A stretch of DNA of 64,000 bases from Rhynchosporium graminicola. Taxonomy: Eukaryota; Ascomycota; Leotiomycetes; Helotiales; Ploettnerulaceae. The position numbers were made by a program, and so were the translations under genes. The stretch spans positions 62,001 through 126,000 of the forward strand of contig FJUW01000011.1 in assembly GCA_900074885.1 (NCBI GenBank), read 5' to 3'. Positions 24,876-37,689 of the stretch are shown piece by piece (within the stretch, counting starts at the first letter, position 1; the number at the start of each line of letters is the position of its first letter). The notes under the pieces were generated by a model that saw nothing but the letters and a program-made list of their open reading frames with translations, searched no databases and was not told the DNA's origin.

Positions 24876-26110
24876 CTTTAAGTACCTTACTTAAAGTATT
24901 ACTAGTAAGAATAAAATAGCCTCTAAAGAAGGATTAGTTATAAGAGAAAGATCCTAAGTTAGTAAGATAAAGAAGACTAATAAAGTTATCTTACTCTAAG
25001 TTAACTTACTTAATACTTATTATAGAAACTATAATAACTTAGGATAATTTATCCTTTAGTATTAAATATATCTCGCCTTTAATAGAGATAAGTTCGAAGT
25101 AGATTCCCTTAAAGTATTATAGATTACTTTATTCTTTTATAATACTATAGCTTACTAGATCGAACCGGCCTTAAGTAATTACTTAGTTAATTAATACTTA
25201 ACTAAGGCTTATTCTATTACTATAATCGAAAAGAGTTAAGTTATCTTTCGAACTATTATAAGCTTTACTATTACTATTAAAGGAGTTTTTAGAGACTCTA
25301 ATAAGAAAGACTAAGCTAAGAAGCACTTACTCGGAATTTAATAGTAAGAATCTATTTATAAATATACTACTAAGTTCTATTACTATTCTATATAGTTAGG
25401 CTAGACTAATAGTAGATTAAGAGCCTAATACTACTAAGGCCTTAAGGACTATATTAAAAATAAGCTTTCTAAGACTAATAAACTAGATAACTTAGAAGAC
25501 TTAATTAAATTATTTATTACTATTAATAAACGAATCTAAGAATAAGCGAAAGAAAAAGGAGGATACTTTATACTTACTTATCTCCGGAAGCTTTAATTTC
25601 TATAATAACTTAGTAAATATTAAGGAAATTTCTAACTTTACTTAAGTAATAAATATAACTATTATAATCTAATAGAATTAGATAAAGTAGAAAGAAGATC
25701 TAAGAGCTAAGCTAAGAAAGATAAATATTAAGAGAAGAGTCTTTACTATACGTATAGTAAGCTAGGATACCTCGTATAGGATTATTCTTAGGTTTATTCT
25801 AAAGTTTCTCTTCTTATTTCTTTTTCGGATTAGCCGAAAGAAAAGATTACCAAGAAGCTTCTAGTATAGAATAGAGTTCGCAGGACTTTATAGCTTATAA
25901 ATCTAGCGAAAGATTTAAAAAGAACTTAGTTAAACTTCTAGATAAAGACTAAGAAAGCTAAAGTATTATAGATAAAAGAAACTATCTATATAATAATCTC
26001 CTATATAATAACGAAAACTAGACTCTTCGGAATCATAATAATAGAAGAAGAATATAAGCTTATAATAGAACTAAGTCCGATTTTATAGAATATTACCGAA
26101 CTTATAATAC
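24876..26110 (+). pseudogene. First gag copy of Gypsy A, interrupted
   Basis: A gag region with a damaged zinc knuckle (YYTYSKLGYLV near 25745). It is colinear with 26477-27716 and stops abruptly at the variant LTR that begins at 26111. All stops are of the TAG/TAA kind. Confidence 0.8.
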
Positions 26111-26476
26111 TCTCACGAACTAGTATAGTTCTTGGTATCAGAACCGTCCGGGCATCAGAATACTAATAGTACTACCCCACTAGCTATAGGTGATCTAGGA
26201 TCACGTGATATACTAGACTGCTAGATAAGTCGCGAGAGCTTACACGCTTTATAAGACGGTCTTATATAGCTAGTATAAGAGAACGAAGATTCTATATAAG
26301 ACTGGCACTTCTACTATTAGATAGGAGCTTCGTGCTCAAATTCATATAGTAATTAATACTTACTTATAATATCTTAATTCTAATTAAGAACTGAACTTCT
26401 TATTTACTTTACTTTATAGCTAATACTAACTAATAAGCTTATATATCGCGTACTAGTTAGAACTAGGAATATTATA
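26111..26476 (+). repeat. Variant Gypsy A LTR inside Gypsy A
   Basis: 366 bp. It shares the first 40 bases and the whole 3' half with the 433-bp LTR, but its U3 middle is different (it lacks the ACTCCC repeats and has GCGAGAGCTTACACGC). It is followed directly by another gag start. No matching second variant LTR is found in the window. Confidence 0.8.
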
Positions 26477-29400
26477 CTTTAAGTACCTTATTTAAAGTAT
26501 TATTAGTAAGAACGAAATAGCCCTTAAAGAAAGATTAGTTATAAGAGAAGGATCTTAAGTTAATAAGATAAAGAAGATTAATAAAGTTACCTTACCTCGA
26601 GTTAACTTACTTAATACTTATTATAGAAACTATAATAACTTAAGATAATTTATCCTTTAGTACTAAATATACTTTACTTTTAATAGAGATAAGTTCGAAG
26701 CAGATTCCTTTAAAGTACTATAGATTACTTTATTCCTTTATAATACTATAGCTTACTAGATCGAACCAGCTTTAAGTGATTACTTAGTTAATTAATATCT
26801 AACTAAGGCTTATTCTATTACTATAATTAAAAAGAGTCGAGTTATCTTTCGAACTATTATAAGCTTTACTATTATTATTAAAGGAGTCTTTAGAGACTCT
26901 AATAAGAAAGACTAAGCTAAGAAGTACTTACTTAGAATTCGATAGTAAGGATCTATTTATAAATATATTACTAAGTTCTATTACTATTTTATATAGTTAG
27001 ACTAGACTAATAGTAGATTAAGAGCCTAATACTACTAAGGCCTTAAGGACTATATTAAGAATAAGCTTTCTAAGACTAATAAACTAGATAACTTAGAAAA
27101 CTTAATTAAATTATCTATTACTATTAATAAACGAATCTAGGAATAAGCGAAAGAGAAAGGAGGATATTTAATACTTACTTACTTCCGGAAGCTCTAATTT
27201 CTATAATAATATAATAAGTATTAGGGAAATTTCTAACTTTACTCGAATAATAAATATAATTACTATAATCTAATAGAAATAGATAGAATAGAAAGAGGAT
27301 CTAAGAGCTAAGCTAAGAAAGATAAATGTTAAGAGAAGGGTCTCTAGTATACGTATAGTAAGCTAGAATACCTTATATATAATTATTCTTAAAAGAAGAA
27401 ATAAGAAAGGAAACCTTAGAATAAACCTAAAAGAGAATTCAGATTAGCTAAAAGAAAGTTCGACTATTAAGAAGCTTCTAGCGTAGAATAGAGTTCGCAG
27501 GACCTTATAGCTTATAAATCTAGCGAAGAATTCGAAGAGAACTTAGTAAAACTTCTAGATAAAGACTAAGAAAGCTAGAGTATTATAGATAAAAGAAACT
27601 ATTTATATAATAATCTCCTATATAATAACGAAAACTAGACTCTTCGAAATCATAATAATAGAAGAAGAATATAAGCTTATAATAGAACTAAGTCTGATTT
27701 TATAAAGTATTATCGAACTTATAATATATCTAACTTAAGTATAAACTATATTATTACTTTATTGCGATATTACTACTATTATATTCTAAGTTAATACTAG
27801 GGATATCGAGGAATAACTAGATCATTACGTAGCTAATCTCGAAGGAGAACCTGAACTAAAGGAATTCGAATAATTAGATTAGTCTCTTCGAATTAAAGAT
27901 ACCTAGGCTATTATTAAGGAAACAGAAGAGGAACGCTATTAGTAGAGAAGATAATATCTATTAGAACCGGCTACTTATTAGAAAATTGTACTAGATCCGA
28001 TTCAAGGGCAGGCTAATCTCTATTACTATATACCTTATACTTTAATTACCTATAAACCCGGCCTTAGGACTTAGTTAGACGAAATAATAAGAAGAATCAT
28101 TAAAGAAGCACGTGATTACTCTATAATAGAACTACTATACTTAGAGCTTACTACTACTAGAGAGTTCGATTAGTTAATCTTACTAGTTATAGTAAATAAT
28201 ATTAAAATAAAAGCACTTATTAATTCAGAAGCTATAGGATACTTTATAAACTCGGCTTTTATCGAGAAATAGAATATTCCTACTGCTATTAATCCGAAAC
28301 TATACTATTTTATCTTATTAGATAGAAAAGGCGCTAGATTAGATAGATAAGTCCGCAGAAGGATAAGAGGAATAAAGATAGTTATTAATAAATACGAAGA
28401 AACGCTTTACTTTAATATTATACTTATTAGATAATATAATATTATATTAGGAATATTATAGCTATATAACTATAATCTTAGTATAAACTAAGTAACTAAG
28501 AGAGTTATATTTAGTAACTATAAATATAAGTGCAGTTAACTAGCTAGTAAATAAGAAGCTAGCGCCGCCTCTTTAATATTAACGCTAAAGGACTCTAGCT
28601 AGTTAAGTCGAGTTCCTAGTTAGATAGAACTTAGGAATTATCTTAGTTAGATAGATAATATTCGGGAATAGCTACTCGAACTATATAAGAAGTTCTCGAA
28701 ACTATTCGAGGATCTATAGGATATAAGAGCCCTACTTAAGTATAAACCCTAGGATTATTAAATAAACTTTAAGGATAGATTTATACTTATTATAAAGAAA
28801 CTTTACTATTATAACTATAATACTATAAGGACGCTTAAGGAGTATTAGAAGTTAGATATAAAGAAAAGATAGATTCAGAAATCTAAGTTACCTTATACTA
28901 TTAATATACTAATAATTAAGAAAGTAAGAGATCCTAAAGAGAGACCTTACGAAGACTATCGGATAATTAATAATAGAATTATAAGAGATATATACCTTTT
29001 ACTAAATACTTAGTACTTACGGAATAAGCTAGCTAGAGTAAAGATATATATTAAGTTAAACTAATATAACGCGTTTAATTTAATCCGAATTAAGGAGGGA
29101 TATAAGTAGAAGACTACTTTCGTATTACTCTTAGGGTTATAGGAATATATAGTAATATTATTCGGCTTAACTAATACCCTAGCTATATATTAGAGGTAGA
29201 ATAATAATATTCTTAAGGACTTTATTAAGAAATTCGCTATATATTACCTAGATAATATCTTAGTATACTCGGAGACTATCGAGGTATACTAAGGCTATAT
29301 TACTTAAGTTATAGAAGTATTATATAAAGTAGATTCTAGACTAAAGATATCGAAATACGAATTCTTAGTTAAGTAAGTTACTTTTCTAAGATATATTATT

Positions 29401-29701
29401 CGCTTAGAAGAGATAAGTATTAACCTGGGGAAAATTAGAGCTATTAAAGGATAAGAATCTCTAAAGAATATTAAAGATATATAATTATAATTAGGTTTCG
29501 CTAACTTCTACTAATAGTTTATTATAAACTATTCTAAGATTATTAAACTACTTACGAGCTTAATAAGAAAAGGTATTCCTTTTACTTAGACTAGCTAGTA
29601 TAAGGAAGCGTTTTAGAGAATTAAGAAAGAATTTATAAAAGAACTAATCTTATATAGTTTCGATAAAGAGAAGGAAAGTATAATAGAAATAGATACCTCT
29701 A
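26477..29701 (+). pseudogene. Gypsy A gag-pol, first part (gag, protease, reverse transcriptase)
   Basis: The frame carries gag, a protease region near 28150-28300, and reverse transcriptase with the metal-binding box YLDNILVYS at 29242-29271. It stops at 29701 because Gypsy E is inserted there (target site CTCTA, 29697-29701). RNase H continues at 44347. Stops are dense and mostly at Gln/Trp positions. Confidence 0.87.
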
Positions 29702-29969
29702 TGTAACGACATAAGACTCGAGGCGGTATATAAGCAAGAATAAACAAGTAGGGAGGCTAAGAGCGATCTTATATAGTCTACTACGAAGGAAACAAAAAGA
29801 TAAGAAAGGAAGAAGAAGAGAGATAGAGTGCGAGGCACCTTATATATATATACCGGTACTAGTCCGATACTATACCGAGTCAGATACTAGTTATGCCGGG
29901 ATACCTATGAACTTAGGCCCTAGTATCTATCCTTCTTCTTATATAATATTCAGGTGAGCTATTATTATA
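29702..29969 (-). repeat. 3' LTR (left side) of Gypsy E
   Basis: 268 bp on the plus strand, from TGTAACGACATAAGACTCG to ATTATTATA. It matches 44088-44341 almost base for base after allowing for C/T and G/A changes. Confidence 0.88.
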
Positions 29970-30230
29970 TTACCCCTCCCCTAAGAAGAGCTTAACCCTA
30001 AGCTCCGAAGGTTATAGTTTATATTAGAATTTAGTCTTTATTATAATTATTTTCGTCGATATTCGCGTATAAGCGCTAGCTGCTCTTTAGTAGTAGTAAA
30101 TTCTTTATCGGGTTCTAACTAATTATATCGCTATAATAGTACTATATTAGTCGTAGCTTCTAAATCGGGCGGTAAGCTATATTTACTTTATCTGTTTATA
30201 GCGGGAGTCGAGTTTAAGTAGGGCGTAGGG

Positions 30231-30240
30231 TATATAAAGG
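30231..30240 (+). promoter_or_regulatory. TATA-like box upstream of antisense frame in Gypsy E
   Basis: TATATAAAGG on the plus strand, about 250 bases before the plus-strand reading frame at 30482. In TA-rich DNA such a match is weak evidence. Confidence 0.3.
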
Positions 30241-30481
30241 AAGGGATTTATTAATATTAGAGCCTTTCTTTTTTAATTATAATAACTACTCGAACTTATA
30301 AGTTTACTCTCCCTAGACTACGATATAGTTCCTAGAGTAAGTATTATTACTAACTATAGTAGTAGTCTGCTATAATCTTATATATTAATCGATCTAATTA
30401 ACTCTTCTCTTATTATAAGTAAGTTTCTTACTTTAGTATTAGGGATAGTCTTTAAGTGAGGTATAGGGGTTTCATAGATCT

Positions 30482-31449
30482 ATAACGCTAACTCCTATAG
30501 TACTCTTACTAGTTCCTGCCGGTGCCCTTTCGGCGGCGTATCGTATATATTACTTACGATATATTCGCGCTTTCCTTAAGATAAAGTATAATAATACTCC
30601 TATTCTAGAACTTCTATATTTATTTGATAAGCTTAACTCTAAGCTTTATAAGTATTATTTAGCGTTAAAGAGTAGTTATAAATATATAAGTTACTTGAAC
30701 TTAAATATAGTTATATATATTAACGCGTTATAATTACCTGATTATATTAATACGGAATATACTATTTTATCCGGTTTACTTCTTAGTAGTGAAGCTAAGG
30801 ACGCGGAGCTGAATCAGGGCAGTACTATAGCTACTTATAAAGCTATTAATCGGATCTATTATCTCGCGAAATCTACTACTTCTACTATTACGTTAGAGAT
30901 TACTATTATATAATTAGTAGAGACTTAGGCTTTAAGGCGATCTATAGAGAAGGTATTCAAGGAGTTAGAGTTTATTAAGGCAGTAAGTTGAGATCTTGAA
31001 CCCTTAGATATTAGTATAATACTAATATAATATAAGATTTAGATCTTCTAATAATAGATTTAGCGAAGTCTGAGTTAATAGTATAAATAGCGTTAAAGCA
31101 GACGAAGAAGTTAAATACTATTATACGGGAATTCGTAAAGAAAGCTATATTTAAAGCTATAATATCTGATACTAGAGGAAAAAGGAATTTGCCTTCTAGT
31201 TCAGAGATAATATCAGATCTGGATACTCCTAGACCTTCTCTAAAGAAGAAAGCTTATAGGATTAGCTATTATACTTAGTCTACTACTAGAGCTATATTAG
31301 TAAATTTAAGTAAGGAGTTAGATATAGTAATTCCGATTCCAGATATTCCAGATTTACTAAAAGCTCTAGAGAACTTAAGAGAAAAAGCTAATAAAGTAGA
31401 GGTAGTAAAGGAAGTAGAGTTTTAGATATAGTATTATTATAGAGTATAA
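30482..31449 (+). pseudogene. Antisense extra ORF in Gypsy E, unknown function
   Basis: This plus-strand frame runs opposite to gag-pol of the host element and lies between the pol 3' end and the LTR. It reads VPAGALSAAYRIYYLRYIRA from 30512 and continues through LPDYINTEYTILSGLLLSS with very few stops. One shift near 31020 leads to a second segment (REFVKKAIFKAII, SEIISDLDTPRPSLKKK, PIPDIPDLLKALENL) that ends at TAA 31447-31449. Composition and stop density resemble RIP-hit coding DNA, not noise. No domain is recognised: no zinc knuckle, protease or polymerase motif. The shift could be an indel or a short intron. The start codon is not clear, because ATG may have become ATA. Gypsy D has a frame in the same place. 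Confidence 0.55.
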
Positions 31450-31499
31450 TCAGGGGATTATCTTTAGTAATAAATTTTTAATACTAATAACTATAATAG

Positions 31500-34400
31500 T
31501 TTATATTTCTCTAGTTAACTATAGTTATCTATTCTATCTTCCTAGGTCTTAATCTACTAATATAGTTTATATAGAGGTCTAGGTTTACTTAAGTTAGTAG
31601 CGTAGAAGTCTCTGAGCTTATATAGAGTACTTATTAGGTCGGAAGCGTTATACTAAGTTAAGTCCGAGTTATAGCTTAGCTAGCTAACTTAATACTTCAG
31701 ATTACCTCTTAGGAGCTATATAGCGAGTATATCTTATAACTCTTACTCTTCTTAAGTAGCGATAACCTCTAAGGGTAGGTTTAGTAGCTCCTAGCTTAGT
31801 AATAAGTTATCCGGGTCCTTAAAAAGTAATTCAGTGGCGAATATATTATATATAGAAGATCCAGGGGATAAATCTAGCTTATAGGAGTATCTGATCTTAG
31901 CTAAGACCTAGTGTAATCCTACTTAGAGGCTAGATAGCTTCTTACTTAGCTAGTAATTCTTAAGGTTCCTTATAGAGAGAAATACTTTATCTCTAACTTC
32001 CTAGTCGATATTACGCTATTTCAGGTCGGTTATAGCGCTTATCCTCTACTAGGCAGCTAGTATATTAGCTTTTATAACCTCGATAGCAGATTTAGTACGT
32101 TTAGCTAAGGATTTAGTATTAGTATAGTTAAGCTTCTCTTGCGGTATTAATATAGTAGGTTACTTCTAATCCTAGCTATTCTATAGTAGTATACTATATT
32201 TAAGGGTATATAGCGCTATACTAATAGAATCGTAAGGCAGAGTTATTTAAGCGCGGTCTATTATTAGTAGTAGTTCGCCCTAGTTACTCTAGTAATAATT
32301 AATAAAGGGTCTAAGGCGTTAGTTAATATACTGATTTATAATTTCTATTTATCTATCGGTTTACTAGTAGAAAGAGATAGAGAACTTAATCTTAACTCTA
32401 ATTATATAGTAAAACTCTTACTAGAAGGATAATATAAACTAAGCTTCTTAGTCGAATATAATTAACTTAAGAGTATATCCGAAACGATATATCTATTAGA
32501 TAAATAATATTACTATCCCGCGGGTATTAATATTATAGTAGTATAGTATCGATACGAAGTCCTTCCTTAGGCAGTCGATAAATACTAATATCCTATTAAA
32601 CCCTTAGTTATTAGGCGGGAAGTCCTTAAAATCTATAGCTAAGTGCTATATAAAGTAGCTAGGCACTAGTAATAGATAGAGGAATCCTTACTGTTTCGTC
32701 TACTTCAGATAAGAGTACTAGCAGAAGCGGTAATTATAAGTATACTATTTTATATCCGATATAAGTCCTTTCTAGTAGTAATAAGTGGAAATTATTTCAG
32801 CGGTCTTACGAGTATTTAGATAAGCAGAGGAAACTTGATTATAGACTTCGCTAATCAAACGGGTATATAGCAGAGTATAGCGTTATATATATAGATAACT
32901 ATTATAAAGTAGTAAACTATTATTAATAGTATAGCTATTTCTTAATATATTCTATTTATTAGAGAATGATTCTTAGTTGAATTAGTATAGTTTCTCGATT
33001 AAATTAAAAGAGTTATATGCGAGTTCCGATAGCGTATTAGTCCCTAGCGATATTAGGCATATATAACTGATTTAATCGATATAATATTTAGCTAGTTCCG
33101 CGTTAATCCTAAGGTCTAGGCGATCTAAAGGTAGTAAAACCTGAGATCTACTATCCTATTTCTATTATTCTTATATCCTTAGGTCTTATTTCTTATAGCT
33201 AAAGATATTAGCTTTAGCGTTATCTTTACTAAGTATATATATAATTTAGAAATTAAATTCGGAAAGGAATTCTATCTATCTAGCTTACTTACTAGTTAGG
33301 ACCTTAGTAGTTATAAAGTATTCTAAGGATCGATAGTCCGTATATACGCTAGTATAATATCGTAGAGATATGAGTTCTAGTCTTTATTTCCGGAAAAACT
33401 TAATAATAGCGTATAATTCCTTATTATAGATCTCTTAGTTTAGGCCGTATCTATAAAGAATATAAGAGTAGAATCTAATTAGATACTACTAGTTATCTTT
33501 ATAAAATTAGAAGATAACTCTAGCTATTATACTATTAGAGATATTAGTTTCTAGTTTAGTTTATAATTCAGGGTCGAAGTAGTATAGTTTCTGCACTAAT
33601 AGTAGCTATTAATATAAATCGTTAAAGGATTTCTTATAATTATCAGTGAAATTCTATAGTACTATAGGCCTAGTAAGTATTAAGAGAGGTTTAGTGATAT
33701 TGCCGAAATTCCGAATAAATTAATAGTAGAAACTATAGAATCCTAGGAAAAATTTTATAGCTATTATTATTTCGAGGTACTTCTAGTTTACTAATAGTAC
33801 TACCTTCTTAGGATCTGGCTCGATTCTATTAGTAGTAACGATATATCCGAGGTATTTAGTCCGAGTAATATAGAATTCGCTTTTCTTAATATCTACTTAA
33901 AGTCTAATATCTATTATATATTATAGTACTAATTTGATATATTCCTTATATTCTTAGAGCGTTTCCGAGTATATAAGAATATTATCTAAGTAAGTTATAT
34001 AGAAATCGTCTAGGTAGTCTAGTAGTATATTATTTATATATCGTTAGTACGTATTAGGTCTATTATAGAGCTTAAAAAGTAGTACTTTATATTTATAAGA
34101 TCCGAAGCAGGTTCGGAAGGTAGTATACTCCTCTGATTCGAGGTCTATATAGATATAGTTAAATACTACTCGGATATCTAGTTTAGTAAAAATCACTACT
34201 TTAGATATCTGAGTTAAGAGCTTATCGATCCTAGGTATCAGGTATAAATCCTTTCGAGTGATTATATTAAGCTTATAATAGTCGATATAAAAGCGTAATC
34301 CTCTATTAGCTTTCTTAACAAATAGTATAAGTAATATAAAAGGACTTTAGCTAGATTCGATAAATCCCTTATCTAGGTTCTCTATAAGGTACTCCTTAGT

Positions 34401-36900
34401 TACTTATAATTCGTTTATAGATTACTAATATAAAGGCGAATATATATTAAATAATAGTTTTTCCAGAATAATTCTATAATCGTATAAGTAATATAGTAAA
34501 AGAATATTAGAATCTCGCTTAGAAAAAGCCTCCTTAAGGATATAGTACTATTCTAGTAGCTTTTCGGCTATAAGTCGCTCGGTATCGGGATCCTTAGGAG
34601 AGTCGCTATTTAGATAGTCTTATAGGAGGTAATCTATCTTATAAATATTAATAAAGAATAATTCAGAGCTTTCGCGTTTTATATTAAAGTAGAAAGCTAT
34701 AGTACTAATTTAGTAAATCAGAACTAGTTTCTAGATCCTTAGGAGTTAAGAGGAGCACTTATAGTAGAGTTTCGGCATAAGTACCTTTCTCGATGAATTC
34801 GGAGCGGAAAAGGGTTCGGATTCCTTAGTAATAAGCAGGAATAAGTTAAATAATAAGGATAATATATTAATATACTATATCGCTACTATCTAGAGTAATC
34901 AGCGTTAGTTTAGCTAGTTTATAGTAGAGTCCCGCGCGTTAGTATTAATTTAGTAAGATCGATTAATATTAAGTTTATAAGGCAGTAGAGTTATAATTAT
35001 CTCCTTATTATATTAGAAGGTAACTAGATATTATTCCGGCTATAGTAGCTTATAATAAAGCGTATCTAGCTTAAACTTAGAATCGTTATATCTATTTAAT
35101 ACTAATAATTATATCTTACTATCCTAAATCGAGGAGAATAAAAAGGTAGTTATAAATACGCTTACTATTAATAGAAAAGTATAAATATATAAAATAGATA
35201 ATATAAGTTCTAATAGACTATTAGAAACTATATATTAGAATAGAATAAGGTAGTAGCTCGATTTTAATACCGAGGACTCCTGATAGTTATCTAGTAAGAA
35301 TACGATTAATAAATAGATAACTATTCGCTTCGATATCGATTAAGCTATTTATAGAGACTCTTAGCCTATTTATACTAACTATAGTTAGGTATATGAATTA
35401 CTTATCTTCTATTAGAGAGTTAAGATTAAGATTAGAGAGATTATATCTATATAGACCTAAGAAGGAGTTTTTACTTAAGCTTTATTATTTCCCTCTAGTA
35501 TTAGTCTAGATTCGGAGAGTAAATCCTCTACTACTTCCTTAGTTACTCTTTCCTCTTCCGGAAATTTATTAATTAATTAAACCTTAGGCGAGTTAAGGTA
35601 ATCTAGCTTAATATAACTGAGCTATCTATAGCTATAATACCTAAGGAGTTCTCCGGTTAAGATAGTAGAGCGTTTTAGCGCGGAGGGAGTACTAGCTTAT
35701 ATTAGGGTAGAAGTATATACGTATAATACGGGAGTAGTTTATCGAAAGGCTAAGCTTAGGGACTAGTAAGGAGTAGAACTAGTAGAAGTCGTAGTAGTAA
35801 TAGTAAGCTTATAGTGCTATACCTAGGTAGTAGCTTTCTCGGGATAGGTATATTCTAAGTTATAGTAATACTTAGTATTAAAAGAAAGTAAGGATCTAAC
35901 TATAGAAGTATAGTCCTTATTCTATATTAGTTTAATAATAAGAGTTAAAGTATATAAGAATAGTATAATCTTATCCTATATATAGAAGAACTACTTCTTC
36001 TTTTTAACTTTACTTTAGATAGTAGCGCTTTGAAATCGACTACGAAACTCGGCGAAAGTCTCGCGGGTATAGCTAAGTTATTATATTTCTAAGTAATAGA
36101 AAGTATTATAGTAGTTATCTTTTTCTAAACTAGTAAGAAAGTTCTCCTCTAATAAGGAGATTATTTCTTCACTAGTCTTAAACTTATTAGTAAGGTACTA
36201 AGGCGTAAGATACTCCTTAGCTAATCTAGTAACTAGTCCCTATATAAGAACGCGCTAGAAGAAGTCCGTAGGGTAATAGTCGGCGTTTATAGCTAGCTAG
36301 TCTCGTATTAATACTCTCTATTAAAGGAAGATAAGGTTCGATCTATTATCTAGAGGCAGGATCTTCTTAGTAAGATAAGACTTCCTAGGGCGTGACTCTA
36401 CTGATTCAGCGCCGGGAGAAGGAGATAGTTTATTAGGAATAATATTCTCTCTCTCGGTACTACGTATCAGAATAGAGTTTATTAGCTTATTAAACTCTAG
36501 AATACGCGGAGATTATAATATTAGTTCTAGTAGAAGAGTCGAAGATAAGCGAGGGACCCCTACGAGGAACCTATCTTATACGGAGATTAGTCTATCTATA
36601 GTATCTTCTAGAGAGTTATTCTTTTCCTCTTAGTCTACTAATTATTATAAGAGGGAATAGATCAGGTTCGAGTTATCTGCGATAGTAAGAGTACTTAGCG
36701 ATTATACTCCTAGGGAATTTCGCTTTTATTTTCCTTTTCCTTTTAGTTAGTACTTCCTTAATAAGATATTAATATTCTCTAATACAAGAGACGTTTAGCG
36801 TAAGGAAGGATATAATAGATTAGGTTCGGAGGTAAAGCGGGAGAAGTCGTATCGAGTTCCCCTAGAACCGAAGGGGTCTCTAGTTTATTAGTTAAGAGCT
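31500..36900 (-). pseudogene. Gypsy E gag-pol, RIP-inactivated
   Basis: The minus-strand reverse transcriptase shows NNILLDYLDDFYITYLDN (33978-34031) and the box YLDNILIYS (33966-33992). RNase H and integrase lie at lower coordinates and gag at higher ones, fitting the Gypsy order. Outer limits are approximate because stops are dense. The whole frame is nonfunctional. Confidence 0.75.
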
Positions 36901-37211
36901 ATAATAGTAGCTTAAAAAGGGGTATATTAAGGCTATTTCGGCGGTAATATATAGAGGTTAAAGTTCCGGGGTATTTATTATACTTTCTTTAAAATCTGTT
37001 TATAATTCCTTTATACTAAGAGAGTTATTAAAAGAGCGTTAGCGAAAACCTTCTCTATTATATTATTTACGATAAGCTAAATTAAACCCTAATTTATAGT
37101 TATCCGAGAGATCTCTAGTATCTTAGCTATATACGAGTAGTTATCGAATAACTAACTTAGTAATAAGATATTATAATAAGCTATCTCCGGCTATCTTAAT
37201 CTTTTTAATTA

Positions 37212-37225
37212 TATAATAATATAAG
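37212..37225 (-). repeat. Severed tip of the Gypsy E right LTR
   Basis: TATAATAATATAAG matches the first 14 bases of the left LTR (TGTAACGACATAAG) if every G-to-A and C-to-T change is allowed. The last five bases, ATAAG, are the target site of Gypsy D. The rest of this LTR resumes at 44083. Confidence 0.75.
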
Positions 37226-37407
37226 TATAATAATCACTTAGTACGCTGAGGTAAATAGGCATAATAGAATAGTAGAATAGTCGCTAGAGGTTCGCTAGTA
37301 ATAATCTAGTTAATATAGAAACTAATTACTAAGGAGAGAAGGTTCTTCCTTCTTCTCTAATTCTGAAATATAGGAGTAGGAGGTACTAAGCGTATAGACT
37401 TATTATA
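37226..37407 (-). repeat. 3' LTR (left side) of Gypsy D
   Basis: 182 bp, from TATAATAATCACTTAG to TTATTATA. It matches 43901-44082 with scattered C/T and G/A differences. Confidence 0.9.
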
Positions 37408-37580
37408 ATATCTCTCCTCTTAAATACTTCTATCCTAGAAGTGAAGGTATTAAAATACTCTAGCTAGCGATACTTTAGCGAGGCGCTAGCGAGATATTCC
37501 TTTTAGGATTTACTTTTATTCTGATTCTTCTTTATTATTAATAAAGCTGGAATACGGGGTATAGCGCTAAGTAACTCCTC

Positions 37581-37587
37581 TATATAA
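37581..37587 (+). promoter_or_regulatory. TATA-like box upstream of antisense frame in Gypsy D
   Basis: TATATAA on the plus strand, followed by a pyrimidine-rich run (CTTTCTCTCTTCTCTCTCTTC, 37594-37614) of the kind often seen at fungal transcription starts. It lies about 110 bases before the plus-strand frame at 37690. Confidence 0.35.
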
Positions 37588-37689
37588 CTCTTAACTTTCT
37601 CTCTTCTCTCTCTTCTTAAATAACTAACGATAATAATAATAATTATACGTAAGTTATGAATATAAGGTATTTGGTAGTATTAACTTGAC

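Noticed and set aside
29650..29838. Hydrophobic minus-strand open frame across the Gypsy A/Gypsy E junction
   Set aside because: It spans an insertion border and LTR sequence, so it cannot be an original gene.
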